This document shows, piece by piece, positions 15,297 through 21,066 of a stretch of DNA of 21,066 nt. Source of the DNA: UMGS973 sp964507795 (GTDB lineage: Bacteria > Bacillota > Clostridia > Peptostreptococcales > Anaerovoracaceae); NCBI GenBank assembly GCA_964507795.1, contig CAZDQV010000029.1, forward strand, positions 1 to 21,066. The letters run 5' to 3'. The notes beneath the pieces were generated by a model that was not told the DNA's origin, searched no databases, and saw only the letters and a program-made list of their open reading frames with translations. Within the stretch, counting starts at the first letter, position 1, and each line of letters begins with the position of its first letter. The translations under genes were made by a program, and so were the position numbers.

Positions 15297-15815
15297 TTAA
15301 GGTTTTGGCGGGTGATTTTTATAGAGAATTTCCTGCACGGAGTAAATGGTGTGGATAGTTGTCTCGAAATCCTCTTGCGGAATTTCACACAAGACCTGAC
15401 CGAGCCATTTGTGATATTGCAGGCAGTAAAAGTTGTAATACTGCTCTCCGAGAGGAGTCAGGCACAGCCAAATAATTCGCTTATCATCGGTGTCTGGAAT
15501 CTTGGTGAGTGCTCCGTGAGCCTCAAGTTCCCGAATCAGTTTTGTCACGCTTGGCCGGGTGCCTCCCAGGAAGTCGCTGACGTCACTTATTTTGACTCGA
15601 AGTTCGGTTTCACAGGGCAGGCTGCACGATGGAGTACATCCTTCGGGCGCATTTGCTCCGATGGAGAGATTCTGGCTTGTCTGCAGGTCATGAATTGCCT
15701 GAATAGCCTTCATGTGGCGCTGTGAAAGTCCCTTCGGGAGTTCTGGAAATGTGGCGATGATATGGGAAACCTCGTGACATGCATCGAGGAATTTGCGTAT
15801 TTCTTGTAAAGTCAC
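15297..15815 (-). CDS. MarR-family repressor with a three-cysteine insert
   Basis: This 172-aa protein is a MarR-type winged-helix regulator. The DNA-binding part is KISDVSDFLGGTRPSVTKLI followed by the wing DTDDKRIIWLCLTPLG; the flanking helices form the dimer interface. Between the second helix and the HTH is an unusual insert, GCTPSCSLPC, giving Cys60, Cys64 and Cys68 in a C-x3-C-x3-C spacing, which could bind a metal or sense oxidants. The start is a GTG at 15815, with AAGGAG eight bases upstream. It is the first gene of an operon with the DHA2 efflux pump, and a perfect palindrome overlaps its own promoter, the standard arrangement for autorepressed drug-efflux control. Confidence 0.88.
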   Translation of the reverse strand: MTLQEIRKFLDACHEVSHIIATFPELPKGLSQRHMKAIQAIHDLQTSQNLSIGANAPEGCTPSCSLPCETELRVKISDVSDFLGGTRPSVTKLIRELEAHGALTKIPDTDDKRIIWLCLTPLGEQYYNFYCLQYHKWLGQVLCEIPQEDFETTIHTIYSVQEILYKNHPPKP

Positions 15816-15842
15816 TTGTATTTCTCCTTGTTGTTATCTAAG

Positions 15843-15886
15843 ATAATTACTAATAGTAATTATATCACATAAGGTAAAAAAGTCAA
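15843..15886 (-). promoter_or_regulatory. marR promoter and 9-3-9 palindromic operator
   Basis: On the minus strand TTGACT (15881-15886) and TATAAT (15859-15864) are spaced by 16 bp. A perfect inverted repeat, ATAATTACT (15843-15851), AAT, AGTAATTAT (15855-15863), overlaps the -10 and the start region. This is typical of a MarR dimer site that blocks RNA polymerase. Confidence 0.85.
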
Positions 15887-15933
15887 GTGGGTATAGATTC
15901 AGTTTCTAAACAGTTGGAATAAGGGGGAAATAA

Positions 15934-15978
15934 GAATGCAGGGGTTTTGACGTTTTAACTGTCATAATTCCTACATTC
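15934..15978. repeat. Imperfect 18-bp inverted repeat in the marR-WYL gap
   Basis: GAATGCAGGGGTTTTGAC (15934-15951) and GTCATAATTCCTACATTC (15961-15978) pair at 14 of 18 positions around a 9-base loop. It lies in the 15887-16126 gap that contains no complete gene. It could be the shared 3' hairpin of the minus-strand WYL transcript or a remnant of a small mobile element. Confidence 0.45.
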
Positions 15979-16002
15979 TCATATTAACATTTACAATTGG
16001 GC

Positions 16003-16122
16003 TCAGATACAAAATGCAGCATAGAGAGGAACTGTCTTTTTGTTGTCTTCAAAGCCAAAATTTTTAGCAGAGAGATAGATAGCGGTAATTGTCTCAGTCA
16101 CGTAATGCCAGCCACAATCTGG
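16003..16122 (-). pseudogene. Possible C-terminal gene remnant downstream of the WYL gene
   Basis: Directly after the WYL stop, a minus-strand frame without a start codon runs 39 codons to a TGA at 16003-16005. It includes WHYVTETITAIYLSAKNFGF and ends VPLYAAFCI. The composition looks protein-like, but the length alone is not significant. I do not recognise a family. It may be the tail of a gene lost from this position. Confidence 0.2.
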
Positions 16123-16126
16123 CTAT

Positions 16127-17131
16127 TCAATAAGACAACTTGTCCGGATGGTCTGTATCGCCTATAACAGCTCTGGCTTTGGCGATATACTTACTTCTTG
16201 TTTTTTCAGGTGACAGAAGTGATATCTCTCCTGCGAATTTGAACAGCCAGCTGTAGAAGTTAGGGCTTGGTGCTACTTCCGGATATGCATAAAAGGTTTC
16301 TTCTGTTGCTATTGCAGTTTCAACGCCATCTCCAAACCGGTCGATAACATATTTCATAAGATAATTCTTGCACTCAAGCGTCACCTTTACTGTTTCACCG
16401 TCATACATCTCGAAGATCTGGCGTGAGTACCGTTCAAGTGAAAAGTCTTTTGGCTGCTTAACTGCTTTTTCTTCTGATATCTGTATCCGGCAGATCCTGT
16501 CGGCCCTGAAGGATGAAATATTGTCATGCTTTTCGGAGAAGCCCACTACATAGTAATAGTCTTCATTCCAGAAGAGGGCATAGGGGCTCAGCGTATAAAC
16601 TTCACCGTCGTTTCTAAGGATTTTTTTCTTATCCGGCGTATAGTCATAGTAACGGAAGGCTATTTTTTTCTTAGCAGATATTGCCTCATTCACAGCATCG
16701 ATTATGTAAAGCAGGCTCTCATTTCTCGATTTGATACGGTTTGTCGCATAGATATTGCGCTTAAGCTCTGCCTGCCCGGGCTCACTTGAAAGAGATATGA
16801 TCTTCTTTGAAAGAATCCTGCTCTTTTTCTGTGTGATAAACCGGGAGGAGGAAACAGCGTCAATAAGGAGCTTGAGCTCTGCCTGCTCAAAATTCCTCGC
16901 ACCCCAGAAATATTTGTTTGGCTTGCTCTGGACAGTTATAATGTCCATGCCGCACTCAACCATAAGATCGATATCTCCCTTGAGGGTCTTGCGGTTTGTG
17001 ATAATACCTTTGGTCTCGAGATATTCCAGTATCTCGAACGTTGTAAGAGTGTGCTGCTCATCGGTTGTTTCATACAAAACTCTCTGCAGAAGCAACAGCC
17101 TGCGTTTCATTGTATTTGGTTCTACTTTCAT
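16127..17131 (-). CDS. WYL-domain transcriptional regulator
   Basis: This 334-aa protein combines an N-terminal DeoR-like winged helix-turn-helix (about residues 8-85, with TTFEILEYLETKGIITNRKT) with a WYL domain. The WYL domain includes KKIAFRYYDYTPDKKK, YTLSPYALFWNEDYYYVVGF and the FRADRI segment; a C-terminal WCX-like region (about 245-330) follows. WYL proteins are ligand- or nucleic-acid-responsive regulators often found beside phage-defence and other accessory genes. ATG 17131 has only a distant AAGG upstream, so initiation may be weak or coupled to the preceding frame, which ends 29 bases before. The neighbouring broken RhuM gene and ACT fusion suggest it sits in an accessory cluster. 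Confidence 0.88.
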   Translation of the reverse strand: MKVEPNTMKRRLLLLQRVLYETTDEQHTLTTFEILEYLETKGIITNRKTLKGDIDLMVECGMDIITVQSKPNKYFWGARNFEQAELKLLIDAVSSSRFITQKKSRILSKKIISLSSEPGQAELKRNIYATNRIKSRNESLLYIIDAVNEAISAKKKIAFRYYDYTPDKKKILRNDGEVYTLSPYALFWNEDYYYVVGFSEKHDNISSFRADRICRIQISEEKAVKQPKDFSLERYSRQIFEMYDGETVKVTLECKNYLMKYVIDRFGDGVETAIATEETFYAYPEVAPSPNFYSWLFKFAGEISLLSPEKTRSKYIAKARAVIGDTDHPDKLSY

Positions 17132-17160
17132 TTTCTATAAATACCTTGTTACAGTTTCTT

Positions 17161-18137
17161 TTATTTCTTCACATTCTCTTCCAGTTCCAGCAGATACTTG
17201 TCAAAGTCAGACATAAACAATCTGTCTTGAATCACGCGATATTTCTCGAATTCTGTCTCGGCTTTTGCCTTTGCAATCTGCGCTGTAATTTTACCTGCGT
17301 TCTGAAGCACATCCCTATCGTCTGCCATCAGAAATAAATCCAGGCGCTTTGACCAGTCCTCCATGGTCATCGGAATATGGCGCTCCGCACGGTCTTCTGC
17401 CAAATCCAGATAAGCAGATACAATACGTTCCAATGACCGCATTTCCTGCTCACTCAGATAATTTTTAGCTATACTCACATCACTTTTTACAATTTTCCCA
17501 TCCGGAGCTGCTGCCCATGTATCGCATAATGCATCTTGTTCTGAACCTTTGCAAAAAACTGTTTCGTTGTTTTGGCGGTACGATCGTAATCAAGTGATGT
17601 AGCATAGATGTCTGTTATCTTCTGATAAAATCTTCGCTCGGAGAGGCGGATTTCACGAATCTGCTCAAGCAGGCGATCAAAGTACTTTGTCGTAAGCACT
17701 GATCCGCCATTTTTTAAACGCTCGTCATCCATAACCCAGCCTTTGATGGTGTAGTCCTTAACGATTCCATTGGCCCATTTCCTAAACTGTACCGCACGCT
17801 CATTATTCACTTTGAATCCGACCGCAATAATCATTTGAAGATTGTAGTGCTTGGTATCACGTGCAACCCGGCGAGTTCCCTCAGTTTGAACTATTCGGAA
17901 TTTCCGAATAGTTGATTCCTCTGACAACTCACTATCGTTATATATTTTCTTGATGTGTTCGTTAATGGTCGGCAGCCCTACATCATACAACGTAGCCATC
18001 ATTTTCTGAGTAAGCCATATGTTCTCGTCCTCATATCGCATCTCAATACTGTCCTGCTGATCGCCAACAGAAGCAACATAGGTTAAATATTCCGCCGCAC
18101 TGGAACGGATTGTTATCTGATCTTTTCCCTTTGACAA
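17161..18137 (-). pseudogene. RhuM-family gene broken by an internal deletion and frameshift
   Basis: The N-terminal part (18137 to a TAA at 17487-17489) encodes a RhuM domain with IWLTQKMMATLYDVGLPTI, HYNLQMIIAVGFKVN and FRKWANGIVKDYTIKGW, ending at MHYAIHG before 10 out-of-frame bases-worth of residues and the stop. The frame one base over continues as WAAAPDGKIVKSDVSIAKNY and runs to 17161 with ERIVSAYLDLAEDRAERHIP, the expected RhuM C-terminus. Intact family members carry roughly 25 more residues between these parts (recalled, not aligned here). So a deletion that was not a multiple of three joined them, at ACATGGGCA (17512-17520). The likely start is TTG 18137, with GGAGG eight bases upstream. 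A truncated N-terminal protein may still be made. A perfect 12-bp inverted repeat lies within the N-terminal part. Confidence 0.85.
17889..17913. repeat. Perfect 12-1-12 inverted repeat inside the RhuM pseudogene
   Basis: The left arm AACTATTCGGAA (17889-17900), centre T (17901) and right arm TTCCGAATAGTT (17902-17913) are perfectly complementary. It encodes STIRKFRIVQ, and its centre is the third base of the codon for Lys79, the residue that aligns with Lys65 of the RhuM-Doc protein, whose gene has a different repeat at the same place. Confidence 0.95.
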
Positions 18138-18154
18138 ACAAAACACCTCCTTTT

Positions 18155-18862
18155 TCAAGTCTTTTTACTATCTACGATAGTATATCCGGCGCTTCTCAGT
18201 GCATCTATCGCCTTCTCGAAGTCCTCCTTGTCAACAAGGACATAGTCGGTGTTGAAGGTGGAAATGGCATAGATGCTTATCGCTTTATTTGCCAGAACTG
18301 CAGCAATCCCAGCAAGTATACCAATCAAGGAAAATTCCATCTGCCCCTTGATTCTGAAGGCCCTCCAGCCATCCTGCAAATCTGTCGTATTAGGTGGTAT
18401 CTGACTTGAAAGGCATACGAGTGAATTCTCCTCATCAGTCTTCTGCGGGAAGCAGAACATGCTCTCCGGATTAATATGCGAGTAATCATAAACCTTGCAG
18501 ACTGCAAAGTCACTGGATAAAGGTTCAATTATAATCTGTGCTTTTGCAAGACTTCGCTCCTCTTTACGGATCTGCCCCTCGACTTTATCTATGCGGCTGT
18601 GTCTTTTGCCGAAATAATGGCTGTATATTTCATCATATGGTATCCATATGCCGACTTTCTCAATCCTCGCATAGAGCCTGTCAAGCACTTCAATAAAAGG
18701 CTCCGGCTGTCGTGGAAAGCTCCCATTACGCTTATAATATGCTTTGATCTCTTCGTTAATCCAGAGATTTATCTTTTCTTTCTGCTTCCCTTTGAGATTC
18801 GAATATTTCTTATCCATCTGAAGCAGACGGCCGTCTATCATTTTATGATTCTTGCGAGACAA
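18155..18862 (-). CDS. Unknown helical domain fused to an ACT (CASTOR-like) protein
   Basis: This 235-aa protein has two parts. Residues about 118-232 are an ACT_3/ACT_7-type protein: SDFAVCKVYDYSHINPESMF, DGWRAFRIKGQMEFSLIGIL, AISTFNTDYVLV and a final DALRSAGYTI. Such proteins usually stand alone at about 130 residues and are thought to sense amino acids. Residues 1 to about 105 (DGRLLQMDKKYSNLKGKQKE, then VGIWIPYDEIYSHYFGKRHS) form a charged helical domain I recall from small Clostridial proteins of unknown function. The start is a TTG at 18862, with AGGAGG seven bases upstream. I see no ATG, GTG or TTG in frame at the junction, so the fusion looks real at the DNA level. The stop lies 17 bases before the RhuM start. 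Confidence 0.75.
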   Translation of the reverse strand: MSRKNHKMIDGRLLQMDKKYSNLKGKQKEKINLWINEEIKAYYKRNGSFPRQPEPFIEVLDRLYARIEKVGIWIPYDEIYSHYFGKRHSRIDKVEGQIRKEERSLAKAQIIIEPLSSDFAVCKVYDYSHINPESMFCFPQKTDEENSLVCLSSQIPPNTTDLQDGWRAFRIKGQMEFSLIGILAGIAAVLANKAISIYAISTFNTDYVLVDKEDFEKAIDALRSAGYTIVDSKKT

Positions 18863-18897
18863 AATGTTACCTCCTGTTTTTGCTGGTTTTTTTATTG

Positions 18898-19719
18898 TTA
18901 TTTTGCGTATGTAAAATCTTCTGGTCTAGATAAGTCAGCTTTAACATTGGCATTCATTGCGACTATTGCCCCTGGAACAAGTTCTGTCAAATCAAACACC
19001 TCTCGACCCATTGCGATTGGTACAGTCCCCAATGCAGTGAAAACTTTTGCAAGTACAAAGCTCCAGGTGACTTCTCCAAACTGTATTTGTACGTCTGTGA
19101 AACTCTTTACTTTGCCAATGAGGAATGAGTAACTTTCATCATCTTCTTGCTCCGTAAACAGTCTGCCTGGCATGGCGAATGTCTCAGAAAAACCGTTAAG
19201 CTCCAGATTAGTATTTCCAACGTTTTCTTCTCCGGTAAAAACAGCCCAGGAATTAAAAACATTAACATCTTCATATACATTTAACTCGAAAGGGAAAATC
19301 GAGATTCTAACATCTCTTTCATTGCCTTCTATTTCTGTAGCCACTGTGTATCTATTAACGGTTTCGATTTCAAGATGCTGTTTATCAGGCAGGGCTTCGA
19401 CTTCATAGTATTCATTTGAATCGGATGATTCGTTACGCTTTCTTAAGAATCGAATAGTTGTATATTCGTCAGAGAATAGTATGAAGTCAAGATTGAGAAT
19501 TTCGAGAGCCTCCTGATCATCATTTTTATGAATGGTATAAACCATTTTGCCAACCTCTTTCTGTGAGAGAATATCCTTGATTGTAGTTTGAATATGAAAA
19601 TACCGTTTATCCTGCGATACAAAAGCCGAGTCACATTCATCCATACCTTTTTGAAGGATCCACGAGAGGACAGTAGAATTTTGTGAGTCGTTTGTTATTG
19701 AATTGAAATTTAATGGCAT
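18898..19719 (-). CDS. Unrecognised 273-residue protein
   Basis: I do not recognise a family. The protein is acidic and rich in beta-prone stretches, without signal peptide or membrane segments. Its N-terminus (LNFNSITNDSQNSTVLSW) is followed by repeated strand-like segments such as RDVRISIFPFELNVYEDVNV and SYSFLIGKVKSFTDVQIQF. The C-terminal part includes FVLAKVFTALGTVPIAMG and GAIVAMNANVKADLS. ATG 19719 is preceded by GAGGTG at eight bases, so it is a genuine coding sequence. It lies between a DUF4143 ATPase and the ACT fusion on the same strand, 35 bases before the TTG start of the latter, so it probably shares their transcript. A structural or adaptor role is possible but unproven. Confidence 0.7.
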   Translation of the reverse strand: MPLNFNSITNDSQNSTVLSWILQKGMDECDSAFVSQDKRYFHIQTTIKDILSQKEVGKMVYTIHKNDDQEALEILNLDFILFSDEYTTIRFLRKRNESSDSNEYYEVEALPDKQHLEIETVNRYTVATEIEGNERDVRISIFPFELNVYEDVNVFNSWAVFTGEENVGNTNLELNGFSETFAMPGRLFTEQEDDESYSFLIGKVKSFTDVQIQFGEVTWSFVLAKVFTALGTVPIAMGREVFDLTELVPGAIVAMNANVKADLSRPEDFTYAK

Positions 19720-19736
19720 TTGTTATTCACCTCTTT

Positions 19737-19844
19737 TACCATACTGCAACAACCTTGTTTCTAATTACTCCACCATAGCGCCTTAAACATTGCATCCTCT
19801 GCTTGGGTGTGCCGATCACATGATAGTTGTTGTACGACTTGACA
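19737..19844 (-). other. Gap with an open but unassigned reading frame
   Basis: Between the ATPase stop and the 273-residue gene a minus-strand frame is open to a TAA at 19737-19739, reading NYHVIGTPKQRMQCLRRYGG and ending VVAVW. It has no good start (an ATG at about 19794 is too close to its AGAGG). It may be a remnant of another gene or chance. No clear promoter or terminator is visible in this gap. Confidence 0.2.
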
Positions 19845-21066
19845 TCAGATTTCGGACCCGGCCAGGTAGCGTTTCAGCAAAAAAGCACAGAAGTAAGGGA
19901 AGGTATAGATATCGTTACTGTATCCGATATTTCCACCGGTGAACTTAATGCCGCAATGAATGTCCTCATACTTCTCGCTGCCGATCAGAGTCCTCATAGA
20001 TTTGGCCGTTCCATTTTTGGCCTTTACCTCAACAGGAATAAGAGAACTTGCCGTTCTGACGAAGAAGTCCTGCTCCAGGGTAGAATCCTCACGCTTGTAG
20101 TAGTAGAGTTTGTACCCTGCTTTGACCAGTGCTTCACCGACAACATTTTCGTAAAGTGCTCCTTTGTAGACTCCAAGGTTTTTGTTAGCCCGCAGATCCT
20201 CCTGGGCTTCTTCATCCAGCATGGCCACAAGCAGGCCGCTGTCAGCAAAGTAGAGCTTATATTTCGTATCATCATAGTTGCCCTGAAGCGGAAGTTCCGG
20301 GAAGTTCAGGCAGTAACAGACATTCACAATTCCCGCATCATCCAGCCATTCAATACATCCTCTGTAGTCGCGGAAACGAGCACCGGAGGCAACTTTAGAG
20401 ATTTGGAACTTCTTGTTGTCCTTGGCAAGCTGCACGGGGATGTGGTTAAATACATTCACGATTCTCGTCTGATCGATCCCTTCGGCATATTTGCGGATGT
20501 CCTCTTTGTAGTCTGCAATCAGCTGTCTCTGTACTTCAAGCGAACCCTCAAAGGTGCCTTTTTCGATAAATTCGCGGACGACAGCGGGCATCCCGCCCAG
20601 GATGCAGTAGTCAAGGAAAAGTGAACTGCACACCGACATCTGCACCTCGTTAAAAGGTGTGAGATTACGCATATGCTCCAGCATATCTTCCACAAAGCTG
20701 TCGTCATAACCCTTGGACCACAGAAATTCCTCAAAATCCAGCGAGAACATTTCATAATCGGTTTTGTAGCCCACGCTGTTGCTTTCAATTTTCCGGTAAT
20801 TGATGCCCAGCATGGAACCGCTGCAGATGACATCAAACCTGCCGTCGATTTTAAAGAATTTCAGTGCCGTGGCAATCTCCGGAAACTCCTGCAGTTCATC
20901 AAAGAATATCAGTGTTTCACCCTCAATAAACCGTTTGGCCGGATCAATTCTGGAGATGTTCTTGATAATATCCTCGGCTTTATATCCATCTGCCGTGATC
21001 ATTTTATACTTTGGTTCTTCCACGAAATTAATGGTGATCACGCTTTGATAATTCATCTCTCCGAAC
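19845..21066 (-). CDS. AAA_14/DUF4143 ATPase, 5' end outside the window
   Basis: The visible part, about 406 codons, belongs to the AAA_14-DUF4143 family of P-loop ATPases. Walker B is present in TLIFFDELQEFPE, followed by the sensor-like VICSGSML, FDFEEFLW-type LDFEEFLWSKG and the mid-region GGMPAVVREFIEKG. The C-terminal DUF4143 domain has a PD-(D/E)XK-like core: LYENVVGEAL, the acidic residue in LEQDFFV and IPVEVKAKNG. Walker A and the N-terminus lie beyond base 21066. The cellular role of these common bacterial and archaeal proteins is unknown; links to DNA or defence are suspected. The frame is intact to the stop at 19845. Confidence 0.88.
   Translation of the reverse strand, partial: FGEMNYQSVITINFVEEPKYKMITADGYKAEDIIKNISRIDPAKRFIEGETLIFFDELQEFPEIATALKFFKIDGRFDVICSGSMLGINYRKIESNSVGYKTDYEMFSLDFEEFLWSKGYDDSFVEDMLEHMRNLTPFNEVQMSVCSSLFLDYCILGGMPAVVREFIEKGTFEGSLEVQRQLIADYKEDIRKYAEGIDQTRIVNVFNHIPVQLAKDNKKFQISKVASGARFRDYRGCIEWLDDAGIVNVCYCLNFPELPLQGNYDDTKYKLYFADSGLLVAMLDEEAQEDLRANKNLGVYKGALYENVVGEALVKAGYKLYYYKREDSTLEQDFFVRTASSLIPVEVKAKNGTAKSMRTLIGSEKYEDIHCGIKFTGGNIGYSNDIYTFPYFCAFLLKRYLAGSEI

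Noticed and set aside
15087..15725. A 212-codon plus-strand open frame over the marR gene.
   Set aside because: It is the antisense shadow of the MarR and MFS genes; the MarR reading has clear motifs, a ribosome binding site and a promoter.
19451..19460. CGAATAGTTG, a 10-base match to one arm of the RhuM-pseudogene palindrome (17905-17914), inside the 273-residue gene.
   Set aside because: It encodes part of TTIRF, similar by chance to STIRKF in the RhuM protein, and there is no second arm beside it; one 10-base match in 21 kb is not compelling as a binding site.

Overview
The window looks like a chromosomal segment from a low-to-moderate GC member of the Clostridia (Bacillota), probably Lachnospiraceae or a close relative. 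The evidence is strong AGGAGG-type ribosome binding sites, frequent GTG/TTG starts, a tRNA-sensing T-box leader, sigma-A-like promoters and the mix of gene families. I see no rRNA, tRNA, CRISPR array or complete insertion sequence.

Left half (1-11075), mostly plus strand. An overlapping pair of half-transporters (166-3646) forms a heterodimeric ABC exporter with one consensus and one degenerate ATP site. Next is a promoter plus T-box riboswitch with a probable UGG (Trp) specifier and a terminator. It controls a lipoprotein / permease / ATPase operon of the TrpXYZ type (4065-6807), so the likely logic is uptake switched on when charged tRNA-Trp runs low. A minus-strand pair (YczE/YitT-like membrane protein, then a small ABM-fold monooxygenase) is divergent from a LysR-type regulator, with dyad elements between them. 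A MoxR AAA+ ATPase and a CoxE-like VWA protein, joined by a TAATG overlap, close this half.

Right half (11117-21066), all minus strand. It holds a RhuM-Doc fusion protein; a DEDDh exonuclease with a TauE/SafE exporter; a MarR regulator with a DHA2-type drug efflux pump and a perfect 9-3-9 operator over its own promoter; and an accessory, partly decayed cluster. In transcription order the cluster is an AAA_14/DUF4143 ATPase (cut by the window end), an unrecognised 273-aa protein, an unknown helical domain fused to an ACT protein, a RhuM gene broken by a deletion, and a WYL regulator.

The most striking observation is that both RhuM-family genes carry a perfect inverted repeat inside the coding sequence (arms of 14 bp and 12 bp). 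The two repeats are unrelated in sequence, yet both have a single central base that is the third position of the same aligned Lys codon in a (A/R)-K-F-(A/R) motif. Protein coding does not require this. It suggests an embedded, rapidly diversifying site that may be read by the protein itself or act as RNA structure.
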